NCBI GenBank assembly: GCA_036874045.1
Contig: CM072336.1
Coordinates: 13,573,001 to 13,637,000 of the forward strand
Source: Cymodocea nodosa
Taxonomy: Eukaryota > Streptophyta > Magnoliopsida > Alismatales > Cymodoceaceae
Reading direction: 5' to 3'
DNA length: 64,000 bases
Under the pieces are notes generated by a model. It was given only the letters and a program-made list of their open reading frames with translations. It was not told the origin of the DNA and did no database searches. Of the stretch, positions 47,815-58,198 are shown in pieces (the stretch's first letter is position 1; the number at the start of each line of letters is the position of its first letter). Both the position numbers and the translations under genes were made by a program.

Positions 47815-49583
47815 TCGTTAGGACCCTAGTATTTTGATAATGCAAAAACCTATGTGAGGAAACCAAATTGTATTTCACAGATATGATAGCTCAGCAAAAG
47901 ATCAGAAAGTAGATGAACAGATGGAGAAAGATTCAGAAGATACTGCTATAGAGCTACAGGAAAATTGGACAGTTACAGGTCTAAGTATCTGAAGAGCAAG
48001 TTTAAAGTAACAGCAATACTATCGGACAGTTAGAAGAATAACTATCAAAAATTATAAAGCCTTCGGAGAGTTATGAAAGGCAGTTGGTTGAATGATTGGA
48101 GAGTTAAGGAGTTAACTATCCGAAAGCAAAAGGAAAATCGAAAAGTTAGAAAGGTTATCCAAAATTTAAGTCATTCAATTAACCACGTGTAGAAATTCAG
48201 AACAGAAGCTTAAAGAAATTTTCGGAGAGTTAGGAAGATAACTATCCAACTTTTTCGATAAGTTACAGGTATAACTTTCTGGAACTTAAGTTATCCTATT
48301 ACGCACGTGCAGAATGGAGAAGATGGTAGTTAAAAGCTTAAAAGGAAAAATCGGAGAGTTAGATAACTATCCAAAATTTCAAGAGAGTTTCAGTGAATCA
48401 CTATTTAACTATTCGAAACTTAAGTCATTGAATTTCCCACGTGCAGAAATCCAAACAGAAGCTTAAAAGGAAAATTAGAAAGTTACTAGAGATAACTATC
48501 CGAAATCTTGAAGCGTTTCGATGAGTTACAGGTATAACAATCCGAAACTTAAGTCAGTCTTTTATGCACGTGCTGAATTGAAGCAATCGTAAATTTAACG
48601 AAGGGTTACTGTAGTTAACTATTTGCCAGTTAAGTAACAGTTCGGTAAGTTGCAGCTACAAGTATCCGATTGAATGACAGCTCGCATTGTATGATCTGGA
48701 ATCCTACATGATAGAAAGACTTAAGTGATCTTTCGGTGAGTTACAAGCATTCTTCGGAGAGTTACACAGCTAACTATCCGAAAGGTTAAGAAAATCGGAA
48801 GGATATCTTGAAATATCTTTCTGAATGGTAACTTACCGTATTTGGGACTGAAGTCAAATCAAGTACAGCAGAATAAATCTGTTGAGGAGAAAATATGATC
48901 GTTGGATATTCAAGCATATATACAGTCAGATCATTCAGTATTCAAAAAGAGCTTACAAGTGAGATTACAGATACAATTACATACAAAGATACAGTATACA
49001 TTGCAGATCAATTACTGATATAGAAGAAAGTTCAAATTCAGTTCAACAAAGAATCGATTGAAAGCTAGATTTACAAGAAGATTCTTAAAGCTCTCCATTT
49101 GCTAAAAGTCTGATCCAAGAAGGATCATTTGGTTCGTGGCTTCAACCTGAAAGCTTCATTCAATTGTTGATTTGAGTTTCGACCTGAAAACTCAAGAGGT
49201 TGGTTTTCTGGAGTTTATACCTGAAAACTTCTAAGTGTTGGTTTTCTAGAGTTTATACCTGAAAACTTCTGAGTGTTGGTTTTCTGGAGTTTATACCTAA
49301 AAACTTCTGTGTGGTTGGTTCTTGCTTCGACTTGAAAGCAAGTGTATAAGTGTTGAGACACTTAGTGAAGCCCAAGTGACCCTTGGGGGTGGACTAGCCG
49401 AGTTGGTGAACCACCTAAAATTCTCTTGTGTTTCTTACCTTTATTTCCGTTGTGCATGATATTTTTATCTGATTATTACTTGTGAAAACTAATTAATCAA
49501 ATTAGTTATTAATTAATCAAATTAGTTAATATTCACACTATTCTCCATTCACCCCCCTCTGGTGAAGCCATTCATTCCTAACA
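47815..49583 (-). mobile_element. Solo LTR E (copia-like) inside ORF3 of element B
   Basis: Minus strand begins TGTTAGGAATG with GAGGGGGGTGAATGG shortly after, and ends AATACTAGGGTCCTAAC. Flanked by GGTTT(T) at 47810-47815 and 49584-49589. The flanks rejoin to the ORF3 frame (VEVGK / NQGES, as VQVGK / SQGNS in A). The interior (47985-48790) has the same box array as D and F. No coding part, so a solo LTR. Confidence 0.82.
48100..48800. repeat. Tandem units of about 130 bp in LTR E
   Basis: Units begin near 48262, 48403 and 48530, each with AACTATCCGAAACTTAAGTCA-like start, a CACGTGCAGAA site, an AAGCTTAAA stretch and a closing GGAGAGTTAGATAACTATCC. Older partial units flank them. Confidence 0.72.
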
Positions 49584-50279
49584 GGTTTTTCCCAACTTCA
49601 ACCAGTCCTTGGAATTCTCTTAATTCCTCTTCAGTTGAAGGCCCCATAACTACCACCCTTTCTAATGGTTTAGGAAGTGGATTTGAAGGTTCAGGCTGTT
49701 GTTCCTCAAGAACAGGTCTTTCAGCAGTCGGCCCCTCTTGTCCTTCAGTTGCCTCTTCTTCATTTTCTTTCCTTTCTTGCTCCCAAATCGCCCATTTAGC
49801 TCGTCTACAAATTCATCTTTTGAACCAGAGCCGGGACTTACGTTGGATTAATTCTAAGGTAACTTCATTGTTTGGCCTTATTTTTCTTTCCTTACTAACA
49901 TCAATTTCTATTGCTACTCTGATTCTTGTTTCCATTATCTAGGGTATTTGTATACCCAAATCTATTAAAACTCTTCTGAAGTTGAAAAGTTCAGATTCTA
50001 CCTTTTGTAGTTCTTTTTTTCTTGTCGTATTTCTAATTTTCTGCCTCGTGTGCCATTCCTCTGATTCTTTTAGAAATTCTAATGTATCAATAGGATCTTC
50101 CCAGAATTCGGGCATCATCTTCCTCATCGTCGAATTACACAATGACACGAAATTGCTCTGATCTTTCTATTCTAAGTTCTAATTGATCTGTCGAATAACG
50201 CCCCCAAAACCCTAGGTTTTAAAATAAACCCTAAGTTTAGGCGAGTAAACGGGTCATTTCCCGAACCAACTCTCGCTCT

Positions 50280-50408
50280 CTCATCCGTGGAATCACAGAT
50301 AACTCCACGGAATAAGTCCGTGGACTTAACTACAGTACTCTGTTGACTAACTCAAGAGAGTAAGCTCGTTGAGTTAAGCGTAACTCAACGGACCTCCCGT
50401 ACAGATAG

Positions 50409-50445
<37 letters not shown>
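50280..50445. repeat. Integrase-ORF3 module and trinucleotide run (element B)
   Basis: CGTTGAGTTA (50367-50376) and TAACTCAACG (50381-50390) form a perfect 10-bp stem with a 4-base loop; a GTGGA...TCCACGG pair precedes at 50285-50310. An ATA/TAA run lies at 50411-50443. Same arrangement as in A at 16625-17060. Confidence 0.8.
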
Positions 50446-50446
<1 letters not shown>

Positions 50447-50559
50447 GAGATAATAGTTTTTTTTTTCTTCGATTTTTATTGGTTTAACTGATACTATGTT
50501 TCGGTCAAACTGAATTTTTTTTTCAGTTGAACCGATACTATGTTTCGATAAAACCAAAT

Positions 50560-52060
50560 TTTTTTACTAAAAATTAATATAGATTTTTTATGTTCTAGTC
50601 ATACCGATGGATCTAGTCGGTTGAATTGCAACAATTTTTTTTTTAATAAAAATGAAAATAAAATAAAAACTGATTTCTTACTGAGTAAAGCTCGAGTAGT
50701 CCTCTACTCTTACTTCTTCTATAATTCCAAAGGATCTTTTTGGTATTTTCAAAATAGGTCTAAGTCTTTGTCCATTTACTTTAAATATATTCTGATTTTT
50801 CGGATTTTCAATCTCAATAGCTCCATAGGGAAAAATATTTCGAATTATATAAGGTCATGCCCATCTAGATCTTAATTTTTTTGGATGGTTATGGAGTCTA
50901 GTCATGTAAAGATATACTTCTTGTCCTATTTCAAATCTTTTTGGAATAATTTTCCTATCATGCTAGAATTTCATTTTCTCTTTTTCCCTTATAGTCTTCG
51001 AATAAGCTTCATTCCTAAATTTTTCTAATTCAATCAATTGTAATTTTCTAATTTCAGCAGCTTGATTCAAATTAGTGTTCAGAGTTTTTAATGCCCAATA
51101 AGCTTTATGTTCTATCTCAACTAGTAAATGACAACTTTTTCCATATACTAGCCTAAAAGGTGACATACCTAAGCTTGTCTTATAAGCAGTTCTATATAAG
51201 CCCAAAGTGCATCTATCAATCTATTAGCCCAATCTATTCTAGTAGGATTTACTACTTTTTCTAAGATTAACTTAATTTGTTTGTTAGCACTTTCTACTTG
51301 TCCACTTGTTTGCGGATGATATGATGTTGCAATTTTGTGGTTTACTCCATATTTCTTCATTAAGGCTTCAAAACTTCTATTACAGAAATGAGTTCCTCTA
51401 TCACTGATAATAGCTTTAAGTATTCCAAATCTAGCAAATATATTGGTTCTTATAAATTATATTACCACTTTGTTGTCATTAGTTTTTGTAGGAATAGCTC
51501 CTATCCATTTAGATACATAATCCACCCCCAACAATATGTAATTAAATTGATTAGACATAGAAAATGAACCCATAAAACCTATTCCCCACACATCAAAGAT
51601 TTCAACCTCAACAATAGGATTAAGAGGCATCATATTCCTCTTTGATATTCTTTCTATTTGTTGACATCTTAAACAACTTAAGCAATATTTATGAGCATCT
51701 TTGAATAGTGTTGGCCAATAAAATCTACATTGTAGAATTTTTGCAGCAGTTTTCCCTGAGCCAAAATGCCCTCCACAAGCTTGGTCATGACAGAAAAACA
51801 ATATGCTCTGATATTCAGTTTCTAGAACACACCTCCTTAAAACTAGATCAAGACATTTCTTAAATAAGTATGGGTCTTCCCAATAGTAATATTTTACTCT
51901 TGAGAAAAATAATTTCTTATCCTGTCTATTCCAATCCTTAGGTGTTAAACCAGTAACTAAGTAATTAACTATGTCTATATACCAAGGCATTGTGTTGATG
52001 GTCATTAATTGTTCATCAAGAAAATTATCTTTAATTTCAATATTTGATTTTACTATTTGT
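50560..52060 (-). pseudogene. Integrase of element B, broken
   Basis: Zinc-binding part intact ([11 protein letters not shown] with CLSCLRC, near 51790-51650). In the core the first catalytic Asp is Gly (GIGFMG, near 51580), the second motif ISDRGTHF (near 51395) and the Glu motif HPQTSGQVESANKQ (near 51320-51285) are kept. A stop at 51454 and frame changes near 51200 and 50950 break it. The C-terminal part runs to about 50690. Confidence 0.86.
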
Positions 52061-52410
52061 AATCTTGATAAATGATCTGCTACTACATTCTCACAACCTT
52101 TTTTATCTTTAATTTCAAGATCAAATTCTTGTAATAATAATATCCATCGGATCAATCTAGGCTTAGTTTCTTTTTTTGCTATTAAGTGTTTTAAAGCTGC
52201 ATGATCTGTGTATACTATTACTTTAGCTCCAATCAGATATGATCTAAACTTTTCCAAGACAAACACAACAGCTAATAGTTCTTTTTCAGTAGTTGTGTAA
52301 TTAACTTGAGCATCATTTAAGATTTTGCTTGCATAATGAATCACTCTAGGAGATTTTTCTATCTTCTGTCCCAACACTACTCCTACAGCAAAATCAGATG
52401 CATCGCACAT
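52061..52410 (-). pseudogene. RNase H of element B
   Basis: [38 protein letters not shown] and [10 protein letters not shown] show the Asp, Glu and Asp of the active site. The frame is open and runs on into the integrase; only the upstream RT is broken. Confidence 0.88.
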
Positions 52411-52428
52411 TAATTCAAATGGATGGCT

Positions 52429-53620
52429 CTAATCAGGTGCTTGAATTATAAGAGTTGAAATTAAGCTAGTTTTAAGTCTAAAAAATGCTTTCATGCAATT
52501 TTTATCAAAGTTAAATGGGACATCTTTTAATAGATTATTTAAAAGTCTAGCTATTTTGCTAAAGTCTTTAATAAATCTTCTATAAAAACCAGCATATCCT
52601 AGAAATGATCTAATATATTTTACTGATTTAGGTTCTGGTAGATTAGCTTTATCTACTTCCAACCCTTTCTTAGAAACAACATGCCCTAAGACTATTCTTT
52701 GTTTTAACCATGAAGTGACATTTTTCCCAATTTAGAAACAGATTTTTTTCCACACAGCATTTTAATATTTGGTCTAAATTTTTTAAACACACTTCATATG
52801 AAGTTCCATAAATAGTAAAATCATCCATAAATATTTCTAAAAAATCTTCAATCATTCTAGTAAATATGCCCTGCATACACCTTTGAAAGGTGGTTGGTGC
52901 ATTGTATAATCCGAATGGCATTCTCTTAAAAGCATAAGTTCCATTAGGACAAGTGAAAGTTGTTTTCTCTTGATCCATAAGTTCCATTAGTCATTCTACT
53001 AGAATTTGATTATAACCTGAATACCCATCTAGGAAACAAAAATATTCTTGCCTTGCTAATCTTTCCAGCATTTGATCTATAAAAGGTAAGGGAAAATGAT
53101 CTTTCCTAGTCACAACATTCAGCTTTCTATAGTCTATACATACTCTCCAACCTGATTGAATTCTAGTAGGTATCAAGTCTTGACTTTCATTCCTAATAAC
53201 TGTTAATCCTGATTTCTTGGGAACTACATGGATTGGGCTAACCCACGAGCTATCAGAAATCGGATAAATTATATCATTATCTAACCATTTTACTATTTCT
53301 TTCCTAACTACTTCTTTAAGGTTTGGATTTAATCTCCTCTTAGGAATTCTAACAGGTTTTGCTTTCTCTTCTAAATATATATAGTGACAGCATAAAGTTG
53401 AACTTAACCCTTTTATATCAGTCATAGTCCATCCTATTGCTTCTTTATAACTTTTCACTACATCTTTTAATTTAGCTATTTGATCCTCTTTTAAATCTGA
53501 AGCAATAATGATTAGACAGGTTCGTTTCTCTTCCAGAAATATATAGGTTAATTCAGGAGGTAAAAGTTTTAATTCTAAATGTTGCCCACCAGAAGCTAAA
53601 GCTCCTAATTGAACATCATC
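52429..53620 (-). pseudogene. Reverse transcriptase of element B
   Basis: Upstream half in the long frame 54367-52991 (IDYRKLNVVTRKDHFPLPFI, FLDGYSGYNQ). A local insertion and stop at 52988 separate it from the second half, which has FMDD in IFMDDFTIYG (near 52825) and FLGYAGFYRRFIKDFSKIA (near 52580). A frameshift near 52672 lies between. Confidence 0.88.
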
Positions 53621-54367
53621 ATTTTCTAAATTAATTTCTTCCAGATCTCCTTTTATATTTATGTTTTCACTTTCCTCTAAAGTTTCAGAATTGATTTGCC
53701 TATTTAATTCTTCTTGAATCACATCATCTAACATATCTCCTTCATCCTCTAAAAAGTCTATGGTATGTAAGGACATTTCTAACTCCTCAAACCTTTCTGG
53801 TTTGAAAATATTTAATTGAGTATTCTCATTACCATATGCTAACTTCATTATTCTAGTTTTACAATTTATAACAGCCCCTGATGTTGCTAAAAATGGCCTT
53901 CCCAAAATTAAAGATGTATCACTATTTTTATGCTTAATTTGTTGGGAATCCAAAATTACAATATCAATAGGATATATAAAGTTTTTGATTTTAATTAAGA
54001 CATCCTCTATTTTTCCTCTAGGGTATCTTATACTTCTATCAGCTAATTGAATAACCGTACTAGTCAGAGTTAAGCCTTCTAATCCTAAGGATGCAAATAT
54101 ATCACTTGGCATAACATTTATACCTACACCTAAGTCTATTAAGGTTCTTTCTAGAATGGTATTTCCTATGATGCATGATATAACAGGGATTCTAGAATTA
54201 GATAACTTTTTAGGAATTTGTGGCAGAAATAGGGAACTACTTTGCTCAGCTAAAAAGACCTTTCTAAGAACTTTTTGCTCTCTTTTCTTAGTACACCAAT
54301 CCTTCAAAAATTTAGCATAAGGTGGCATTTTCTGCAATAGATCTAACGAAGGAATGTTAACTTGCAC
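53621..54367 (-). pseudogene. Protease region of element B, frame open
   Basis: Same open frame as the RT start: LLQKMPPYAKFLKDWCTKKR, then LIDLGVGINVMPSDIF with the catalytic Asp (near 54130), LILGRPFLATSGAVINC (near 53880), then an acidic spacer to RT. In this copy protease and first half of RT are undamaged for 458 codons, which makes it the best preserved pol segment of the window. Confidence 0.85.
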
Positions 54368-54394
54368 TTTTTCAAAAATTTCTTTGATTTTTTC

Positions 54395-55345
54395 TTATTT
54401 TTCAGGTATTGTTTGTTGTAATCTTTCAGGATAGGGTGCTAAAGATTGTGATTTAAAAGATTCTTTTTCTTTCGTTTGATTTGTTTGATCATTTTTAGCC
54501 TCATTAGCAGATTCAGATTGTTCTTCAGTGATTTCTAGATTTTCAGCTATTACATTTTCATTATCATTTTGATTTTTGTTCTTATCCACCTTCATATTAT
54601 TTTCATTTTGAGTTCTTGATGGTATATCAATTCCAAATCTTAATGTTACACATACATCTTCTAGATTTTCGTTACTCCCATGATGTTTTGGTATATCATT
54701 TTCGTGATTATGATCTTCAATTGTTTTTAGTTTTAAAGTGCATTCTTTAAATTCTCTTTAAATTAGTATTTTCTTTTAGCTGTGTATTTTGCAAATTATA
54801 CAGATCTATAACATTATAATTTTCATTGTCCTGTTGCATAACTTGCATTTTCATTGTATATTCGTCCAATGCTTTTAGTTTTCTTTCCAGATCATCTAAT
54901 CTCATTGCATTCAATTTTTGATCAATTTTCATTATGGTTTTTTCAGTTTCGTAAATTATATTCATTTTAGGTTCTAAATATGCTTCCTTATAGTTTAATT
55001 GGTTGACTTCTTGTTGCTGACATATAAAGTATTCTAGTTTGTCTAGGTTTTGCTCTATACTACGCTCTAGTCTGTCATACCTATCCCAAACTTCAGTCTC
55101 TCAACATCTTACACATTCTATACTGACCATCAGTTGGATAAACTATAGGATTCTCATACTCGACTCTATTATATTGAGGATAATTCATTTGTTGTTCATG
55201 GGATCTAGCCATCTGCAAATGTCTCAGTTTCAAACAGTCAGAAATGTCGCGTCCTTCAGAATTGCAGAATTCACATATGCTAACTATAGGTTTCAGAAAT
55301 CTTTAAGCATAAGCATATGTCATATTCTCAATTATAGAAGAAAAC
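54395..55345 (-). pseudogene. Zinc-knuckle and linker ORF of element B, broken
   Basis: Starts about 60 bases after the primer site. Knuckle reads CEFCNSEGRDISDC (His replaced by Arg). It then has RSHEQQMNYPQYNR, the coiled coil MRLDDLERKLKALDEYTMKM and TLRFGIDIP (near 54620, equivalent to ITLRSG), followed by the acidic linker to the protease. Stops near 55300, 55100 and 54745. Confidence 0.78.
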
Positions 55346-55401
55346 ACACAACACTCTAGCTATTAAAACGAAACAGCTCTAACGGTTGCTTATATGAATT
55401 C

Positions 55402-55419
55402 TCCGGCAATGGCGCTAGA
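55402..55419 (-). promoter_or_regulatory. Primer binding site of element B
   Basis: CTAGCGCCATTGCCGGAG on the minus strand, ten bases after the LTR end CCAAACA; tRNA-Asp type. Confidence 0.8.
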
Positions 55420-55424
55420 AAACT

Positions 55425-57478
55425 TGTTTGGATCTCCAACACGGCACCAAAAAACTTGATTGGTTACCCAGCAACGTGCCAAAAAAACTTGGATTTGTTA
55501 ACTTCTGTTTTTACTTAGTTAATTTATCTTTATGCCTATATCACTGAATTCATTTTTAGAAGTAAACAAACAACCTTTCACACAAATTAGATATTAATTC
55601 CAATTTGTATTTTAACTACAAGTGCACAGTGTCTATTGTATTAGTGTGCAAGTACAAGTCGATCCCATAGGAAATTTCTTAAGAATTGCGAACTGTTCCA
55701 TTTTTAACAATCAAATTTATATATTCAATAAGATCTCCGTTGAGTTACAGTTAACTCAACAGACTAAGTTCGTTGAGTTATGGCTAACTTAACGGACTAA
55801 CCTCGTGGACTTAAGTTAACTCCACGAGCCTGCCTTTCCTATTTAATACTACTATTTACAGAGGAATTCGGCCAACCATTGGGTCGTTCCACAGATTGTA
55901 AATAACATCAATTAAACTATTTAATGTTAGTAAACACTAGATTTATCATTAGGCAATACTAACATTCAGATAATTCAAACAGTAACCATTAAAATCTTTA
56001 AGTCTATTGAACAAACCAATTTCAGTAAACTGTAAAACTAAAACAAACATAAAACATTCACAACACTGACAAAGATAACATTAATCACGATACAAAACAA
56101 ACAATACAATACCCAAATACAAAATACAAACACAGATAAGTTGTTTTTGGTATTTTTGTTTTGATATGAGCATGAAAATGGGCGAAAGGTGAAATGTAAA
56201 GTAATCTCAGTCGATAGTAAAAACTTCTGTCGCTACATGCGACACGATTACACCACTGAAAATTAAACCACTTACAATTCTGTCTCCTCTCCCTATAGAA
56301 TCGTAAGTCCAGAATTGCAAGATGATCTCTTTAGCATACAGGCATCAACCCGAAGCTAAGGCTAGAAGCTTTACAATCTCTTGAGATATGAGTCGGTGCT
56401 TGGTGAAAATGGCTTCCCTTCCCGCAACGCGATCACTCCTCACAGTGGTTGTCAGGCACTATGTTTGGCTCGGAATCGTCCCGACATCAAGAAAGTATCC
56501 ATAGACCTCTGATGGTTGGTGATTATGGTGGTGGTGGTGATGGTTGGTGTAGTACTTTAGAGAATTGCCTACGCTACCTGCAAAAAGCTCGATGATCCTC
56601 CTCTGCACACACTGGTCACACCCATCAGCCACACACCTTTACTTCTTTTTTCTTATTTTCTTTTATATTTCTTCAGTGGTAACTACTTCTGCTTGAATAA
56701 TCCGTTGGATTTCCTTCATTCATATCAACGACAATGATTTCTTCTCCCTTCGACGAGTGAATTTCTGCGTGATATGTGCGATTGTGGTTTTTTTCTTCCA
56801 ACTGTTCTGTTCCTGCAACTGCTACAGTGGAATATTAGAAAATAAATGGTCCATGGAGTTGCAGATAACTCAACGGACTTGCTTCATTGATTTAACTATA
56901 AAACACGTGCATAAATTTAACTATCTAATGCTGAGATGCATTTCAGATACTTACAAAATTAACTATCTGATGCTCAGATGCATATCGGATAGTTACAGAT
57001 AACTCACTAATATATAACTTAAGTCAATCTTCCAGAACACGACACATGTCATCAGTAGTTTTATAATAAAGAAATATTTTGGAGAGTTACAAGCCTAACT
57101 ATCTGATGCCTAGATGCATTTTGAATAGTTAGAGATAACTCACCGAAAGTCCACTTAAGTTATACATTATGGTTTCAACATGTGTACTTCAGGAAATAAT
57201 AAAATATTCTTTTAAAACATAACTATTCGGTAATTTAAACATAACTGTCCGAAATAATAGAAATTTTGGATACTTAAGAATTTCACAGCCTGTAATTTAT
57301 CGACAATTCAGAAATGTACTAAATTAACATTAATTCCTTGAAATTAAGCAGATTCTTTCATTAAAGCATATAACAGTGCAATTGTAACATACTGGCTTAA
57401 TTCTCATATGATAAGCTAAATATTATGCAATTAACCATCATAAAACCATTAATATTATGCACTTTTTCATTCTAAACA
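55425..57478 (-). repeat. 5' LTR of element B
   Basis: About 2.05 kb, colinear with the 3' LTR; a 215-bp sample near 56845-57050 differs at about 19 positions by eye, mostly transitions. Two PBS-like extra copies at its 3' end (55434-55495). GTTGAGTTA modules at 55735-55825 and 56850-56885. Confidence 0.87.
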
Positions 57479-58186
57479 CGTGCAATCATGGTTTTCCTTC
57501 AAATGTCCTCTTTCTGTAATCGCTACAGTGGCATATTAGAAAATAAATGGTCCGTGGAGTTACAAATAACTCAACAGACTTACTTCATTGATTTAACTAT
57601 AAACACGTGCAATAAAGAAATAAGCTGCTAACATAACGCATTACCTTAGTGTGTATTCCTGTAACTCAACACGTACAGTTATACTAACTTAACGAGTTAA
57701 ACATGTGCATCTCACGTGATATACTAAAGCATTTAATTTCAACATGTGCATGATTCTAACTTAACGAGTTTAGATATTTCAGATACTTACGAACCTAACT
57801 ATCCGATGCCTAGATGCATTTTGGATAATTAACAGACAACTTACCAAAAATCCACTTAAGTTATGCATTATGGTTTCAACACATGTACTCCAGGAAATAA
57901 TAAAATTTTCTTCTATCGTTAAAAACATAACTGTCCAGTACATGCAATATAACTCTCCGAAATAATAGAAAATTCGGATACTTAAGAATTGAAAAACCTG
58001 CAACTTACCGACAATTCAGAAATGTACTTAATTAACATTAATTCCCTGAAATTATGCAGATTCTTTCATTAAAGCATATAACAGTGCAATTATAACATAA
58101 TGGCTTAATTCTTATATGATAAGCTAAATATTATGCAATTAACCATCATTTAACCATTAATATTATGCACTTTTTCATTCTAAACA
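57479..58186 (-). repeat. 3' LTR of element C, proximal part
   Basis: Starts TGTTTAGAATG at 58186, after the purine tract CTTCCCCCATAC (58187-58198, plus strand). Contains ACTTAACGAGTT boxes (57690-57700, 57760-57770) and CATGTG/CACGTG sites that resemble the copia LTR at 29270-29400. Broken by B at 57478/57479. Confidence 0.85.
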
Positions 58187-58198
58187 CTTCCCCCATAC
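58187..58198 (-). promoter_or_regulatory. Polypurine tract of element C
   Basis: GTATGGGGGAAG on the minus strand (read with the plus-strand ACTT variant further upstream), directly before the LTR start. Confidence 0.82.

Larger units (their letters stand above)
46138..50148 (-). pseudogene. ORF3 of element B, interrupted by LTR E
   Basis: Without E (47815-49583), about 740 codons from MSLCNSTMRKMMPEFWED to the coiled-coil end QKEVDELRNRD with a stop near 46138. Domains as in A: basic/acidic N-terminus (50148-49600), Glu/Gln-rich middle (47800-47000), globular part (46990-46440) with FEKWATYAVV-like sequence and LNRLKHLNGKAHMIANIL, then the coiled coil. Stops and frameshifts are scattered (for example near 49940 and 46885). 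Its keeping in two independent copies suggests a function in the family. No transmembrane segment is visible, so an envelope role is not supported. Confidence 0.72.
38653..57478 (-). mobile_element. Element B: full-length Athila-like retrotransposon with split gag and F-box cargo
   Basis: The most complete copy. 5-bp target duplication CATGC (38648-38652) / CGTGC (57479-57483), one mismatch. Minus-strand order: 5' LTR 57478-55425, primer site, zinc-knuckle ORF, protease, RT, RNase H, integrase, spacer module, ORF3 (interrupted by LTR E), leader, gag, module, F-box, 3' untranslated region with a second purine tract, polypurine tract, 3' LTR 40722-38653. Without E it is about 17.05 kb. Coding regions except the F-box ORF carry stops or frameshifts. 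Confidence 0.87.

Noticed and set aside
49562-49942. Plus-strand ORF of 126 codons, Ser-rich
   Set aside because: Antisense shadow of ORF3 in element B, which starts partly in LTR E.
46138-50148. ORF3 as an envelope gene
   Set aside because: Position fits, but no signal peptide, transmembrane segment or cleavage site is visible.
50411-50443. Trinucleotide run as a coding repeat
   Set aside because: It lies in the integrase-ORF3 spacer with no supporting frame.
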